Counted from the stretch's first letter, positions 32,091 to 42,756 are shown. The stretch: DNA of 64,000 nucleotides from Atriophallophorus winterbourni (GCA_013407085.1 JACCGJ010001801.1:62001-126000), one strand, 5' to 3'. Numbers and translations are program-made. The notes: generated by a model from the letters alone, not told the origin.

Positions 32091-33220
32091 CGGCACTACG
32101 GAATCTTGCATGGCATACTTTCTCTCGATGCCCCACCTCAGAGAACTGGGAATTCTACAGATTATTGCGAAACCAGTGTACTTCTCTCAAACATAATGAT
32201 CAATTCCTTTATCAACAACAGCTAACTTTGAGACTTCTAGACAACCCTAAGCCGCTATATAAGGAGATCAACGCTCGGAGGAAAGTAAAAACAGGTATAC
32301 CTTCGCTCAAGACACCCTCGGGTCTATCCACGTCACCTGAAGATTTCGCCAGCACTTTGGGCGCGCAGTACGCTCCCATCTTCCGTGCTGCCCCTAAGTC
32401 CGTAGTCATAATTGCACCACTGTCTCCTGTGCCTTCATTGAGCTCAATCATCTTCAGCCGCGACGCCGTCTACCACAAATTGACCCACCTGCGACAGAAT
32501 AGCTCCCCGGGTATAGATCACATACACCCAAAGGCTTTGAATGCAGTCGCAGCATATATCTCAAACGATCTGGCGCTATATTTCCAGCGTTCACTCGACT
32601 CAGCTGAAGTCCTACAAACTTGGAAACAAGGCTTGATCACTCCGGTCTTTAAAGGAGGCGACCGCACCTTACCTGCTAATTACCGCCCGGTGACCCTGCT
32701 GTCTGTGATCTCAAAGGTCATGGAAATTATAATAGCTGACACCATAACACGCCACCTTGAGGAAAATCACATCCTTGCTCATGAACAGCATGGTTTCCCG
32801 CCAGGACACTCCTGCCTATCCAACCTCCTGTTGGCCAGGGACGATTGGACGGAAGCCGTGGACTGCCGGGTGGCAGTTGACGTGGCATACCTGGATTTTT
32901 CAAAAGCCTTTGATAGAGTTGATCACCTTATTCTCATTCAAAAGCTACGCCACTACGGAATCGATGACCCCTTGTTGACGTGGATAATCCGATTTTTGCA
33001 AGATCACACATCGTGTGTGCGCGTCAAACACGCCTATTCAGACTGTTTCCCGGTAACCAGTGGGGTTCCGCAGGGATCCGTACTCCGACCCATTCTCTTC
33101 CTTATATTCATCAATGATATCAGCATGATCTTATCAAGCTCATTTTTACTCTTCGCGGATGACCTCAAGGTTTGGCGTCGTATATCTAGCTCTCGAAGTT
33201 CATCAAATCCTGCAACGTGA
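32087..33220 (+). CDS. CR1-like reverse transcriptase of element B
   Basis: 377 open codons. Blocks: NSSPGIDHIHPKALNAV, LITPVFKGGDRTLPANYRPV, HGFPPGHSCLSNLLLARDDW, AYLDFSKAFDRVDHL, TSGVPQGSVLRPILFLIFIN and FLLFADDLKVWRR, with FADD as the catalytic pair. It starts 4 bp before the endonuclease frame stops, so one shift restores a single ORF2. A further shift near 33200-33300 leads into the C-terminal part. Confidence 0.88.
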   Translation: MTALRNLAWHTFSRCPTSENWEFYRLLRNQCTSLKHNDQFLYQQQLTLRLLDNPKPLYKEINARRKVKTGIPSLKTPSGLSTSPEDFASTLGAQYAPIFRAAPKSVVIIAPLSPVPSLSSIIFSRDAVYHKLTHLRQNSSPGIDHIHPKALNAVAAYISNDLALYFQRSLDSAEVLQTWKQGLITPVFKGGDRTLPANYRPVTLLSVISKVMEIIIADTITRHLEENHILAHEQHGFPPGHSCLSNLLLARDDWTEAVDCRVAVDVAYLDFSKAFDRVDHLILIQKLRHYGIDDPLLTWIIRFLQDHTSCVRVKHAYSDCFPVTSGVPQGSVLRPILFLIFINDISMILSSSFLLFADDLKVWRRISSSRSSSNPAT

Positions 33221-33363
33221 CCTCGACCGCCTCTATCAGTGGTCATTAGAACACAATTTACCGTTTAACTCATGACCATTCGACACACGATTATCACTTG
33301 GGGGACGAACTTTTGCGCCATGTGGACCAGGTAAGCGACCTCGGCGTCATCGTATAGCACGAC

Positions 33364-33930
33364 TTGGGCTGCTCCAGCCAGTGCAACAAGGCTGCAAGAA
33401 CCGCAAACCACAGTGTTGGTCTTCTGAGGCGACTTTTCAGACGCTTTGACCGACGACTCTTCCCACAGCTACTGTCCGCTTACATCCGCCCCCCGCTCGA
33501 ATATGCAGTCAGTGCGTGGCACCCGTGGCTCCAACAAGACATGAACGCCCTCGAACAGCCACAACGGCGAGCAACAAAGCTTATCAACGGCCTTCAAAAC
33601 ATGTCCTACGAAGAACGGCTGCAGTATAGCGGCCTCTTCTCAATCCGCTACCGACTCCTCCGCGGAGATTTGCTTTTGAACTTTCGCATTCTCACAGAGA
33701 ATCACCACCCTTGCAAGTCCTTGATGCATCTATCCAATCGACGTAATCATCGTGGGCACAATCTCAAGACTGCTCATCAGAACAGCCGATCGAACAGTCG
33801 AAGGTATTTCCTACCCCTTCGCATATGCCGTGTCTGGAACGCTCTCCCGCCGGAGGTTGTATGTGCTGAGTCACTGTCTTTGTTTAAGCAACGCCTAGAC
33901 AAACACCTATGGCAATCAACTTTCAAGTGA
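33364..33930 (+). CDS. CR1-like pol C-terminal domain of element B
   Basis: 188 open codons with RRLFRRFDRRLFPQLLSAY, LEYAVSAWHPWLQQDMN, RYRLLRGDLLLNFRILTE, RRYFLPLRICRVWNALP and FKQRLDKHLW. This region follows RT in all CR1-like copies here. Its function is unknown. Confidence 0.8.
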   Translation: MGCSSQCNKAARTANHSVGLLRRLFRRFDRRLFPQLLSAYIRPPLEYAVSAWHPWLQQDMNALEQPQRRATKLINGLQNMSYEERLQYSGLFSIRYRLLRGDLLLNFRILTENHHPCKSLMHLSNRRNHRGHNLKTAHQNSRSNSRRYFLPLRICRVWNALPPEVVCAESLSLFKQRLDKHLWQSTFK

Positions 33931-34337
33931 CTTTCGCTTATCTTTCGCCATTTCGTTCTACCCCATTATACTACATACCACTCACATATCCATATACAAC
34001 TAACACTTTTTTCAGTCTTTTCTCCCCAGCTTGCAAGCATCAACTTCGCTCACGCCAAAGCAACCGTCCGCAAGTCCGTCATGCACTGGAGGACGTGGTG
34101 GGAATGTGTCTTGGACTGACACTTCTCCCTATAAAAAGCCACAAATGTCCAATCAAGGTGTATGCTATACGCGAACATGGCCCGCTATAAGGCCTATTTG
34201 CCTCCGTTTTATCTCATCATGTATGCTTTTTAGCACGCTTTGTGCGACCCTCTGTACACACCACCCAGTGGTTTCTTACAAGCTATCAGCTTTTATTACC
34301 ACAATAAAACTATTTACTATTGACCATTGACTATTGA

Positions 34338-34640
34338 TTGAAACTGTCTTCCAGAAGAGGTAGTTTGTTCTACATCAGTAACGTGCTTCAAATATAGACT
34401 AGACTTGATCTGGTGCTCTGTGTGTTCCAATTTTTATCCCTGATTTCATAGTTCTTCAATTTGTCGTTGGAACGCACTAATATCTCTCCTCACTTATTGG
34501 GCGAGGGGAGTTTTTCTGTTGCATTCCAGCCAGTCATACCAGAAGAATATTGAACCTACTGTTCGAAGTGGTGGACGCTCGATTGGCGACTCTGCAACAT
34601 ATCGTCCTGTGCAAACTGAACAGAACTGAACTGAACTCTC
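34338..34640 (+). mobile_element. CR1-like element A, 3' end after nested insertion
   Basis: Starts GAAACTGTCTTCCAGAAG, continuing the reading frame lost at 29711 (N-C-L-P-E-E-V type sequence). Then a 3' UTR nearly identical to 11760-12000, and ACTGA units at 34609-34636. Confidence 0.88.
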
Positions 34641-34659
34641 AAGAGCATAACCCACTATC

Positions 34660-35930
34660 TTCCATCAAGATGACGTGCGGATGACGTGAAGTTCATTGGT
34701 TCAACAAATGAAGATACTCTGTTGCACGACCTCGAGCGGGTCATTGACTGGTCCATACTTTGGGACCTCCCACTGAACCTCAATAAGTGCCAACTCTTGT
34801 CTGCTCTGGTCGACAAGATCACAGTCCAGGTGTCAGGTACTCCTATTAGCGTTGATGCCACACAGCGGGTTAAGGACTTGGGTGTTCTAGTTAGAGCTGA
34901 CTTCAAATGGGAGGACCAATGCGCTGTTGCAGCGCAACGTGCACGCAATGTGCTCTTTCGGTTGAAGTCGGTGCTTTCCAGCAGAAGTCCCGACGTGTTC
35001 CTGCCACTTTACAAGGCGTTAGTCAGGCCGCATTTGGAATATTGTGTCCAGGCGTGGTGTCCTCACTACCAGAAGGATATCATTCGACTTGAAAGCGTCC
35101 AGCGACTAGCAACACGCATGATTGAGGGTCAGCGTGGGAAAAGTTATGCTGATCGCCTTTGGGCTCTGGGTCTTTTCTCTCTTAAGCGTCGTCGTTTGAG
35201 AGGTGATTTGATTGAAACCTTTAAGATCTTAAAGGGCTTAAGCGGCGTTAATCCAGATGACATCTTTACCTTAAGTCCTAAGCTGGGCACTCGCGGACAC
35301 GCACTCAAGCTCGCTAAGGAACGATGTCGACTAGATTCTAGGAAAAACTTTTTCAGCTTCAGGGTGGTCAACTTCTGGAACAAGCTCCCTGAAGAACTTA
35401 TCTCCTGTAGTTCCGTCTCAACTTTCAAGCAGGGTTTAGACCGTGACTGGGGTAAGTTATTCTCTGATTACATCCCATGATTACCATGCTTAGGTTGTCC
35501 TCCATTTTGCTCGCTATTCACTGTAGCAATTTTAGAGCATCTTCCTATTCTTGATTCTCCATCAGCTGACCTCTCACCGTGCTGGTGAGGAGAAACTGCC
35601 TTTTCTTTTTTCCAGCATCGATTATTGCGCGTTGCTGTCCTACTACTATCCTACTACTACAGCGCCTGGCACCGCGATCATCAGAGATTGCAAACAGAGA
35701 AGAAAGAAAATTACCTTTTGGCAGTGCATCGATTATAGCGCGGTGCTCCTCCAACTACATTCTCCTAGTCCTACGACCATCAGAGGTTCCACACGGAGAT
35801 AAAGGATTGACCCTTTGGCAGTGGTGGGCGCTTCTTCGCAGCTTTCCACCGAAAGAAATTCTGGACGCTCGATTGGCTTGTCAGCCACATACTGTCCTGT
35901 GCAAACTGAACTGAACTGAAGACGAACAAT
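34660..35930 (+). mobile_element. CR1-like element, RT end and C-terminal domain with 3' UTR
   Basis: Begins inside the RT catalytic motif (ADDVKFIGSTN, 34676 onward), directly behind the tail of element A. The open frame 34686-35480 (264 residues) is intact to its end: LSSRSPDVFLPLYKALVRP, LEYCVQAWCPHYQKDI, LATRMIEGQRGKSY, LRGDLIETFKILKGLSG and FRVVNFWNKLPEEL. The 3' UTR contains an imperfect internal duplication (ATCGATTATTGCGCG and ATCGATTATAGCGCG about 110 bp apart) and ends in ACTGA units at 35910-35925. Confidence 0.9.
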
Positions 35931-35984
35931 TGGCGCCGGAATTAAATATCTGACTTTCTGCTTCTTTTTGAGAAGGCAGTTGTT

Positions 35985-36200
35985 ACGATCAATATATTTT
36001 GGTGAAACACTCGAGGCGCTTATAAAGGATCAGTATATTTTGATGCTCACATCCCCATCTAATAAATACCAGTTCCGGTTTCTGCCTGTTTGCCGTCATT
36101 AGGTGGCGACAGTAAAATCATTTTCAGTGAGCATTGCAACAGCGATATAGTAGTAAACCAAGATAAACTTGTAAGCCACTATATAAAAGAGAACTGCGAT
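35985..36200 (-). repeat. hammerhead-bearing short repeat, subfamily A, decayed
   Basis: The minus strand shows CTAATGA for CTGATGA (36102-36096), AAACAGGC and GAAACCGGAAC in place of GAAACCGGT. After the ribozyme position the unit continues GATGTGAGCATCAAAATAT, GCGCCTCGAGTGTTTCACC, the same order as at 55.4-55.6 kb. The cleavage site is lost. Confidence 0.7.
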
Positions 36201-36232
36201 GTTCAAGCACATAATTTAATTTTAAGTCTTTT

Positions 36233-36528
36233 CACTTCGGCGTCTACGGGGTGACTTAATAGAAACCTTCAATATCCTGAGAGGCTTAGGTGACGAGGGT
36301 TTTCAAAACCTGTTCTCTCGAACTATCAAGCCTTCAACTAGAGGGCATGCATTGAAGCTCGTGAAAAATCACAGCCGTCTGAATCTTCGGCAACACTTCT
36401 TCAGCGAAAGAGTGGTAAGCTTCTGGAAAAAGCTGCCTTAGGAAATAATCGCTTGCATATCAGTAGGTGCATTCAAAAGGGGTTTGGATGCCTCGTGGCA
36501 TGATCTTTTCTCTGACTTCTTTCCATGA
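36233..36528 (+). mobile_element. CR1-like C-terminal domain fragment
   Basis: Translates as RRLRGDLIETFNILRGLG, TRGHALKLVKNHSR, FFSERVVSFWKKLP, one stop, then FKRGLDASWHDLFSDF. 5'-truncated; the 5' edge abuts the preceding hammerhead repeat. Confidence 0.85.
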
Positions 36529-36569
36529 ATATGCAGGTCGTCTGTCTACAGAATTAGCATGAAAATGTT

Positions 36570-36730
36570 TTTCATTTTAAATTTCATATACAGAATCACA
36601 CAGAATCACAGTTTTTTGTGCATATCTTGCGGCGCTTATAAACGACCAAAATTTTTTGTGATTCTGTATTTGAACATCGTTGTTCTTTGTTATAACCCTA
36701 TTTACAGTGCTTTTGCCTGTTTTGATTTTT
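36570..36730 (+). repeat. hammerhead-repeat subfamily A fragment without ribozyme
   Basis: Contains GGCGCTTATAAACGACCAAA, TTGTGATTCTGTATTTGAAC and GTTCTTTGTTATAACCCTAT, matching the upstream half of the 55.4 kb unit. The ribozyme half is absent. Confidence 0.6.
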
Positions 36731-36734
36731 CATT

Positions 36735-37059
36735 TTACTGCTATTTCTAGTCTGTCTTTACGACTAGAAATGTGACGTATGCATTAGATCCCATTATTTT
36801 AGCACTCACTGCAAATTGAAACCATTGTTCATAAAATCAGTTCCCCCAATTTCTTTTGAAATAATGAAAAGAATTTAGAAATTTTATTTTTGTAATAAGC
36901 CAAAATAAACGTATTTGTTTTGTAATATTTTTTTTTACCAAGTTTGACTGCTGTCAATCGTCTTATCAATCGCCGAGTAACGCTAAACTCTCACCTTTTT
37001 AAATGAGAAGTCTCCCATCCTCAATTTACACACATATGTGCCTTCTGCGAAACATATCT
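36735..37059. other. AT-rich spacer
   Basis: No feature recognised apart from T-rich runs. Confidence 0.4.
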
Positions 37060-37160
37060 GGTTGTGGCGGAAGCTTTCATGCACACCTCTAAAAATCTTG
37101 GCACTCGTTTCGACTTGGTCAACTTTCGCCCGGTGATACTGATACCACAACTAACCTTAT
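37060..37160 (+). repeat. short interspersed repeat B
   Basis: Reads CTTGGCACTCGTTTCGACTT, then GGTCAACTTTCGCCCGGTGA and TACTGATACC, the inverted, diverged form of the 12.15 and 14.5 kb copies, with the short ACTGAT tail. Confidence 0.6.
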
Positions 37161-37446
37161 GTATGCTGGCTGACAGTGTTAGGTACAGCACAACGCCTTC
37201 ATAACTTTGACTATAAAATACTCTTTACATGTTCAGTTGTTTCTAATGAACACCTTTGTGTATCCGGAATCTAAACAAAGCGCTTTTTTGCCGAATCGAA
37301 GGACCCCTAAAATCAAAGAAGCTTAGTACAGTACGGTCTCTATAAGTGTGGCGATGGGAAGATGTTAGCAACACATGCTTTACCCATGCAAAATTCTGAT
37401 TGCTGTCGGAGACTTTTAAGCGCGAAGTTCGTAGTCACATCATAAT

Positions 37447-37572
37447 GTATGGATGTATGAATGTATGCAAGCACAAGCCTGATCCAGGCAAAGTGCCGCA
37501 CAGTCATAGACTGCACGTGGGTTAAGATACTGCCAGGTTGCCCAAGCCTAGACAGATATGCGAAAGAAACAT
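37447..37572 (-). repeat. SINE-like repeat A, 3' half
   Basis: Reverse orientation, GCACAAGCCTGATCCAGGC to CCTAGACAGATATGCG, preceded by GTATG-type units. The 5' half is missing. Confidence 0.8.
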
Positions 37573-38460
37573 TCTTAAATCATGTCCATCATAAACGAGA
37601 TTGCATCAGCGTTTCCCTCAGTCAGTGACCTTTTAGTACTAAGACCCGCTTACAGACATCTATATTTGTCACGCAATGCTACCACCGCATGTTTGCAATC
37701 CTACGCAGGCAACGTATGTCATAAACAGAAATCCGATGGACATCTTCCGCTCGGATAGACCTGGTTTTGCAGCCATAAATTAGTGTCGCACGCACAACTG
37801 TGTTGAAACCGCGTGGACATCACAAATGGCGAAGTTTGTCAAACGCCACATTCGCGTTGCGAACACGTTGTAAGATTTCGTCCTCGATACAACCACCAGC
37901 AGAGATACAACTGCTGAGGTAAACTGAGCTGTTGACCAGTTCCAGATTGACATCACACACTGCTAGATTTGGAAGAGAGTTGTTCCAGTCCTAGATAAAT
38001 GTTTTACACTTGTTATGTTTCAACTTGAAGCTTTAAGTGCTAGGCAGTCAATGGCATGTTGCATAATATATGAGAATTATCTCCCAGAATGTAATTTCAT
38101 CCGCATGCTCGAGATCGGTAGCTTTCTCATCCGGGAGAAGTTCAACGGCTGCGCCCATCAGATCACCTGAAGCTTTACTTAGAACATAAGCGATCGCGAA
38201 GTTAAAAGGGAAAGATGAGGTAAGACAGCCCTGCTGCACTCATCTGGAGATATTAAACGAGGATGACACCTGTCGTTCGCTTGAACTCTGTCCGATGTTA
38301 GGCAACATAATGTTATAATCCAAGCATACTTCGCTGGCACCCCATAGTTGGCCTACGAAACGCCTGGAGTGGCTCCAGTGATTGACGGAGTGTGAAGATT
38401 TGATCTATACGCCCTCGACAGGCATAAAACCTAGTTTGTTCCTCACATATTTGCTCTTCT
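37573..38460 (-). mobile_element. decayed RTE-clade fragment
   Basis: Minus-strand 38239-38048 reads MQQGCLTSSFPFNFAIAY and TDLEHADEITF, matching the RT blocks VRQGCVLSPLLFNF and TDLEYADD. Near 37780 it reads ATLIYGCKTRSIRAED, the RTE C-terminal YGCETW block. The catalytic D-D has become D-E, and stops are frequent. Confidence 0.75.
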
Positions 38461-38763
38461 TATTTGGTACTCAACCGACGAAGCAAGATGGAGGCTAGTA
38501 TTATAGCAGCTACTGAAATTAGACCTATACCCCGATTATTTTTAAAGTAATCGCGCCATCCAATTATGAAAATCGGAGCAATCACATATTCTCTCCGAAA
38601 ATTGAAACTCGTTCCCGAGCCCGTATTTTAACCAGCAGCGCTTGAAGTTTGCAAACTGAAACAAAACGTTAACATCTGATGGCTTATCGCGCTTAAGGCT
38701 CTTAGGTATATTATAAATTTCTGATTGAGTGGAAGCCTCTAGAGAAATAGACTATGGGGTACA

Positions 38764-39210
38764 ATGTCCCGTATCCCTGAAATCTGGTGCCAAAGGTCAG
38801 TTAATCTGTGCCAATGTTCTGCCAATCGCTCCATGCGCCTGTGCCTGCTAAAAACTGGTGAACCACCTGCACCACGTATCACCTCACCGATGCCCGATAC
38901 CAGTAGTTCTGATGAGTTGGAACAATTTTGTGAAATTGCCTACAACCGCCATAGATTCCATTTCTGTAACCTTAGAACTCCACCAACCAGTTTAATAAGC
39001 TCACTTGAGGCATCATGTATGCTATCAGCCAAACCCAACCAACGTTGGTCCATTAGATGGAGATTATTCGCAGAAACCCAGTGTTGTGCAATGCGGGAAG
39101 TCGACCCGCAATTATTCAATGCGACTGTTTTCAAGGAGGTTTCTATTCCGACAATTCTCAATGCATCCCATCTATCTAGCGCCTATGGCGAGACGGTTGA
39201 TCATCGTTAG
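38764..39210 (+). CDS. open frame of 148 codons, unrecognised
   Basis: It starts MSRIPEIWCQRSVN and is Cys- and Arg-rich. It ends just before a segment with AATAAAAACAG and TTCACCATTGACTG, similar in words to the CR1-like 3' end at 34300-34335. I suspect a retroelement remnant rather than a host gene. An antisense frame (39161-38940) overlaps it. Confidence 0.2.
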   Translation: MSRIPEIWCQRSVNLCQCSANRSMRLCLLKTGEPPAPRITSPMPDTSSSDELEQFCEIAYNRHRFHFCNLRTPPTSLISSLEASCMLSAKPNQRWSIRWRLFAETQCCAMREVDPQLFNATVFKEVSIPTILNASHLSSAYGETVDHR

Positions 39211-39363
39211 GTGGACGCCAAGTTTCAAAATACCGCTAATTATGCACAAACGAAGTGCTAATAATAAAAACAGTGTTGTGCACATAGGCACATAAATTGT
39301 TCACCATTGACTGTACACTGAGCACTGAGACTGAATGAACCACAGAGTTTTAACTCAGTACTT

Positions 39364-39605
39364 TACTTTACGGATTTGCAATCGTGCAGCACTTCTGTGC
39401 TGTGCAGCTAACACTGCTAAATTGATTTGCCACCGGCAGTTAGCTGCATGCGAAAACGCTGGAGTCTCACTACCATTGCTAGTTTTCTTTCCCATATCTG
39501 TCTAGGCCTGGGCAACCTGACAGTATCTTAGCCCACGTGCAATCTGTGACCGTGCGGCACTTTGCCTTGATCAGTCTTGTGATTTCATACATATACATAC
39601 CCATC
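39364..39605 (+). repeat. SINE-like repeat A
   Basis: Nearly full length, from CGGATTTGCAATCGTGCAGC to CTTGTGATTTCATAC plus CATA-like units. Confidence 0.85.
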
Positions 39606-39629
39606 ATCATTATTATGGATCACAAGTCT

Positions 39630-39935
39630 TGAACCGAACAAATTGCCGAGCAACATGAAGCAGGAAAAGCAAATGAGCAAACGCGTAAAAAAGAAATCAT
39701 GCAAGCGGAATATGCAAACGCGCAAAATGCTGCGCGTTTTTGTTGGTTCACTGCTTTTGATTTTATGTTTTTTTTGTTTCAAATATAACAATGATATAGA
39801 CTAAACACTTATGACACATAATACACTATATTGGCGCCACTGACTTCGGCTTACGGCCATATCGCCTATGTTTTCCAACCAACTACTGGGTAGATCTTTT
39901 GGACCGCACCCAGACAAACGAATACCTGCCACTGT
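39630..39935 (-). repeat. short interspersed repeat C (inverted relative at 44240-44460)
   Basis: Shared words in reverse complement with 44.2-44.46 kb include GCCACTGACTTCGG, TGACACATAATACACT and the run around GCAAATGAGCAAACGCGT. Ends uncertain. Confidence 0.55.
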
Positions 39936-40114
39936 GAATAGAGCCGCTACAGTGAATTTCTTCATCCCAACACCCCACAACATGAACTGGCCACTCGGTC
40001 GTTTCGCCCAGAATCTGCGAATAAGACGGGGTATGGTAAACGGTGATGTGGAACAATTAGGGTTTTCGATGTGCAATTGTGCAGTGTTTCTGTGCTGTGC
40101 AGCTAGCAGCATTT

Positions 40115-40899
40115 GATTTAGATTATACCGACGATATAGTTTTACTCTTCGATTCCTATGCGGATGCTCAGTCTACTTTAGACCGACTATGTAGTATCAT
40201 ACCATCCTTCGGTTTGCATCTTCCTAGTGCAAAGTTCAGTTACAGGATATTGATCAGATCGAAACAACAGCCTCAATAATGAAGAACTTGCGACTGTAGA
40301 CTGTTTTACCTATTTGGGTAGTTGCGTTACTGGTAACGCTTGTTTAAATAAGGAGATCTCAGCTCGCATTTCCAGAGTAACGGTAGCTTTTCGTAACCTA
40401 GCTCATCTATGGCGTCAAACAGGTTTGTCTCTAAAGTTCAAGAGTAGGGTCTCTAAGGCTACAGTACGCGCGGTTTTACTCTGCGGATGTGAAACCTGGA
40501 CATTAAGAAAAGAAGAAATAAAACGTCAGCAGCTCTTCGCCAATCGCTGTCTCTTCACTGTCCCTGAAGTTACTTGGCACCGTCGGATACATAATGTAAC
40601 TATCTGTAATAGAATCTTTGGTAGCGACGTCGACATCGAAAAACAAGTTAACATGCATATGCTTCGCTGGTTAGGCAACGTATTGCGAATGGGAAATCAT
40701 CGTTTTCCAACGCAGTTTTGTTCGCCACCACTAACTTGGAATGGCGTCTTTGTAAGGTTGGCCAGACTCTTTTTTTGGTCAGACTCTAACTGGCTCAAGC
40801 AGACGAACGCTTTGACCGTTAAATTAGCTGCGGTTAATGCTATCCGCCTTCCAGATTGGGATCCAAAAATGACAATTCACAGTGGCTCTTAGCGATATG
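40115..40899 (+). mobile_element. RTE-clade C-terminal fragment, interrupted by a SINE-like repeat
   Basis: Translates as FDLDYTDDIVLLFDSYADA (catalytic YADD changed to YTDD), then after a short break the frame 40314-40892: SRVTVAFRNLAHLWRQTG, VLLCGCETWTLRKEE and HMLRWLGNVLRMGNHR. The RTE continues at 41123-41465 with its 3' UTR and a (GAT)n tail after the SINE-like insertion at 40900-41122. Confidence 0.88.
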
Positions 40900-41122
40900 T
40901 GATATGTGTGTGAAAGCACAAGCCTGATCCAGGCAAAGTGCTGCACAGTCAGAGACTGCACTTGGGCGGAGATACTGTCAGGTTGCCCAGGTCTAGACAA
41001 ATATGACAAATAAAATAGAAATGGTATTGAAACTCCAGCGTGCTTCAGCATGCCGTTACTACCGGTGACCAATCAATTTAGCACGATGTTAGCCGCACAG
41101 CACAGAAATACTGCACGCTTTT
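40900..41122 (-). repeat. SINE-like repeat A inserted in RTE, with target-site duplication
   Basis: CGATATG occurs directly on both sides (40893-40899 and 41123-41129). The uninterrupted RTE copy at 42.09 kb reads GGATATGTCCCGAAACCGTG across the empty site. The tail side lies at 40900-40910, so the repeat is on the minus strand. Confidence 0.92.
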
Positions 41123-41465
41123 CGATATGACCCAAAATCGTGCTCAGTGGCGGTCTTGTTGTAGACATTTTCTTGGAGTGTTTGATTAATCTTGTCTGTT
41201 GTCAAGTGAAATGGCGAGGAAAGCTTGTTATGATGCGTGACAGTGAAAGCCACAAGGGAACCGTCATGAGTGCATGTTTGATTCGAGGTGTAGGCATTTC
41301 ACCCCAGCGTGTGTGTCCAATATTTTATAGGTACAGTAGGTTTTGGAGTCCCACCCTTACCAGTATTTTTTAAATTATTTTACTGTCATGGTTGTATGGC
41401 ACTTAAACACTTGTTACTTGTTACCGGTGTAATGCCACCTATGATGATGATGATGTATTAAGGCA
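41123..41465 (+). mobile_element. RTE 3' UTR with GAT tail (continuation of 40115-40899)
   Basis: Aligns with 42090-42470 through GTGCTCAGTGGCGGTCTTG, CTTGGAGTGTTTG, TGTTGTCAAG and CATGGTTGTGTGGCA-like words, ending at TGATGATGATGATG. Confidence 0.85.
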
Positions 41466-41699
41466 TTTAGACATCTGCGGGTGTCATTGATTGAATGCTG
41501 TCTTCACTGAGGCTGATGATTCTGAATAACGAAATAAATCAGCGCGGTATACAAACCACCACCAAAACGATAAAAAACGAGAGGACGTTTGTACACCAAG
41601 AAAGGGACGATTGGATGAATGTTACCTGATCTCTTGCTGCTGTTTGACGTCATTACGCATCAACAATACTGCCAGTGTCGGAGAAGAATTTGCAAATCC

Positions 41700-41862
41700 A
41701 ATATTTATGTATGTATCAAAGCACAAGCCTTGGTCCAGGCGGTCAGACTGCCCATGGAGTGATATACTGTCAAGTTGCCCAGGTCTTGACAAATGAGAAA
41801 ACGGCAGCGTGTGTTTGCATGCAGCAAATCAATTTAGCACGTTCATGTTGGCTGGCACATAG
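41700..41862 (-). repeat. SINE-like repeat A, diverged
   Basis: Reverse orientation, ATGTATCAAAGCACAAGCC to CAATTTAGCACG, with internal deletions. Confidence 0.75.
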
Positions 41863-41934
41863 GTGGCTTCTGCGTGAGCAAAAAATACCATTCCTTAAAT
41901 CGAGCAGTATATTGATAATTAACCGAGCATAATC

Positions 41935-42480
41935 ATCGACGCCACATCCTGATTGGCGTAAATCTCGGGGTGGCCAAACCGTCACATGGCATAGGCAGCT
42001 AAAAATTCTTACTAGTAACCTTTCCAAAGTGGGCGCAGCGCGTCTTCCAGGCTGGTGTCCCCGCGATCATATATCGCAATGGTTAGTTACGCTTCAGGAT
42101 ATGTCCCGAAACCGTGTTCAATGGCGGTCTTGCACTAAGCATCTTCTTGGAGTGTTTGCATAAACTTGTATGTTGTCAAGCGGAGTGACGAGAAAAGCTT
42201 GTTATGATGCATGACAGTGAAAGCCGCAAGGAAGCTGCCGTGCTGATGTCGCTCTACTCGTTCACGAAACTTGTTTGAATGTATGTTCCATTCAAGGTGT
42301 AGGCACCTCTTCCCAGTTTGTTTGTGCTTACTCTTCTATAGAAGCCGTAGCAATTTAAGTCCCACCCTTCCCCATCTTTTAGGATTTTACTTTTTCATGG
42401 TTGTGTGGCAGTTAAGCATTCGGTACGTGCTACCGGTGTATTGTGCTGTCTTTGATGATGATGATAAGCATAATCATGCG
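41935..42480 (+). mobile_element. RTE-clade 3' end
   Basis: Reads PDWRKSRGGQTVTWHRQL, then RLPGWCPRDHISQWLVTL, the usual C-terminus of RTE pol. Then a 3' UTR with GCTTGTTATGATGCATGACA and a TGATGATGATGAT tail. Confidence 0.85.
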
Positions 42481-42756
42481 TAGTCAAATACTTATCAGCC
42501 AGTTTGCACGCGGGTTGAAATACTACTGAACTGCCCAATTAGAGGCTGTTTTTCACTACAGCACGGAATCAATTTATCAGTACGGAATCACTTTAAAATT
42601 ACTCATGCAATTTCGCTCAGTCTAATTATTAGCTCCTTTCTTTATGTCTTCCTCTCTATATATATGTATTTATATTTCGTTTAATTTCAGCATTAACTTG
42701 TTCAAAAGATATTTGAACGCAATGAATCTTTTCTTTAAATCATAGCGGCTCTTATA

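Larger units (their letters stand above)
29712..34337 (+). mobile_element. CR1-like element B, nearly full length, inserted in element A
   Basis: The 4.6-kb insertion contains, in order: a 5' region; ORF1 (29771-31155) with a Cys/His remnant, coiled coil (SSLEARVKILETKF) and RRM-like part; endonuclease (31205-32090); RT (32087-33250); C-terminal domain (33364-33930); and a 400-bp 3' UTR. The UTR ends with AATAAAACT and a tail of short TATTGAC-like units. On its left, element A is cut after GCGAAAGGGTAGCG. On its right, element A resumes at GAAACTGTCTTCC, exactly where the uninterrupted copy at 11.67 kb shows the two halves joined. Confidence 0.9.

Noticed and set aside
38914..38945. CTGATGAG ... 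GAAAT resembling a hammerhead core
   Set aside because: No complementary stem II arms and no stem I; inside an unrelated frame.
41503..41545. CTGATGA followed about 20 nt later by GAAA, resembling a hammerhead
   Set aside because: Stem II does not pair, no ACCGGT or cleavage triplet follows, and the flanks do not match the hammerhead repeats.
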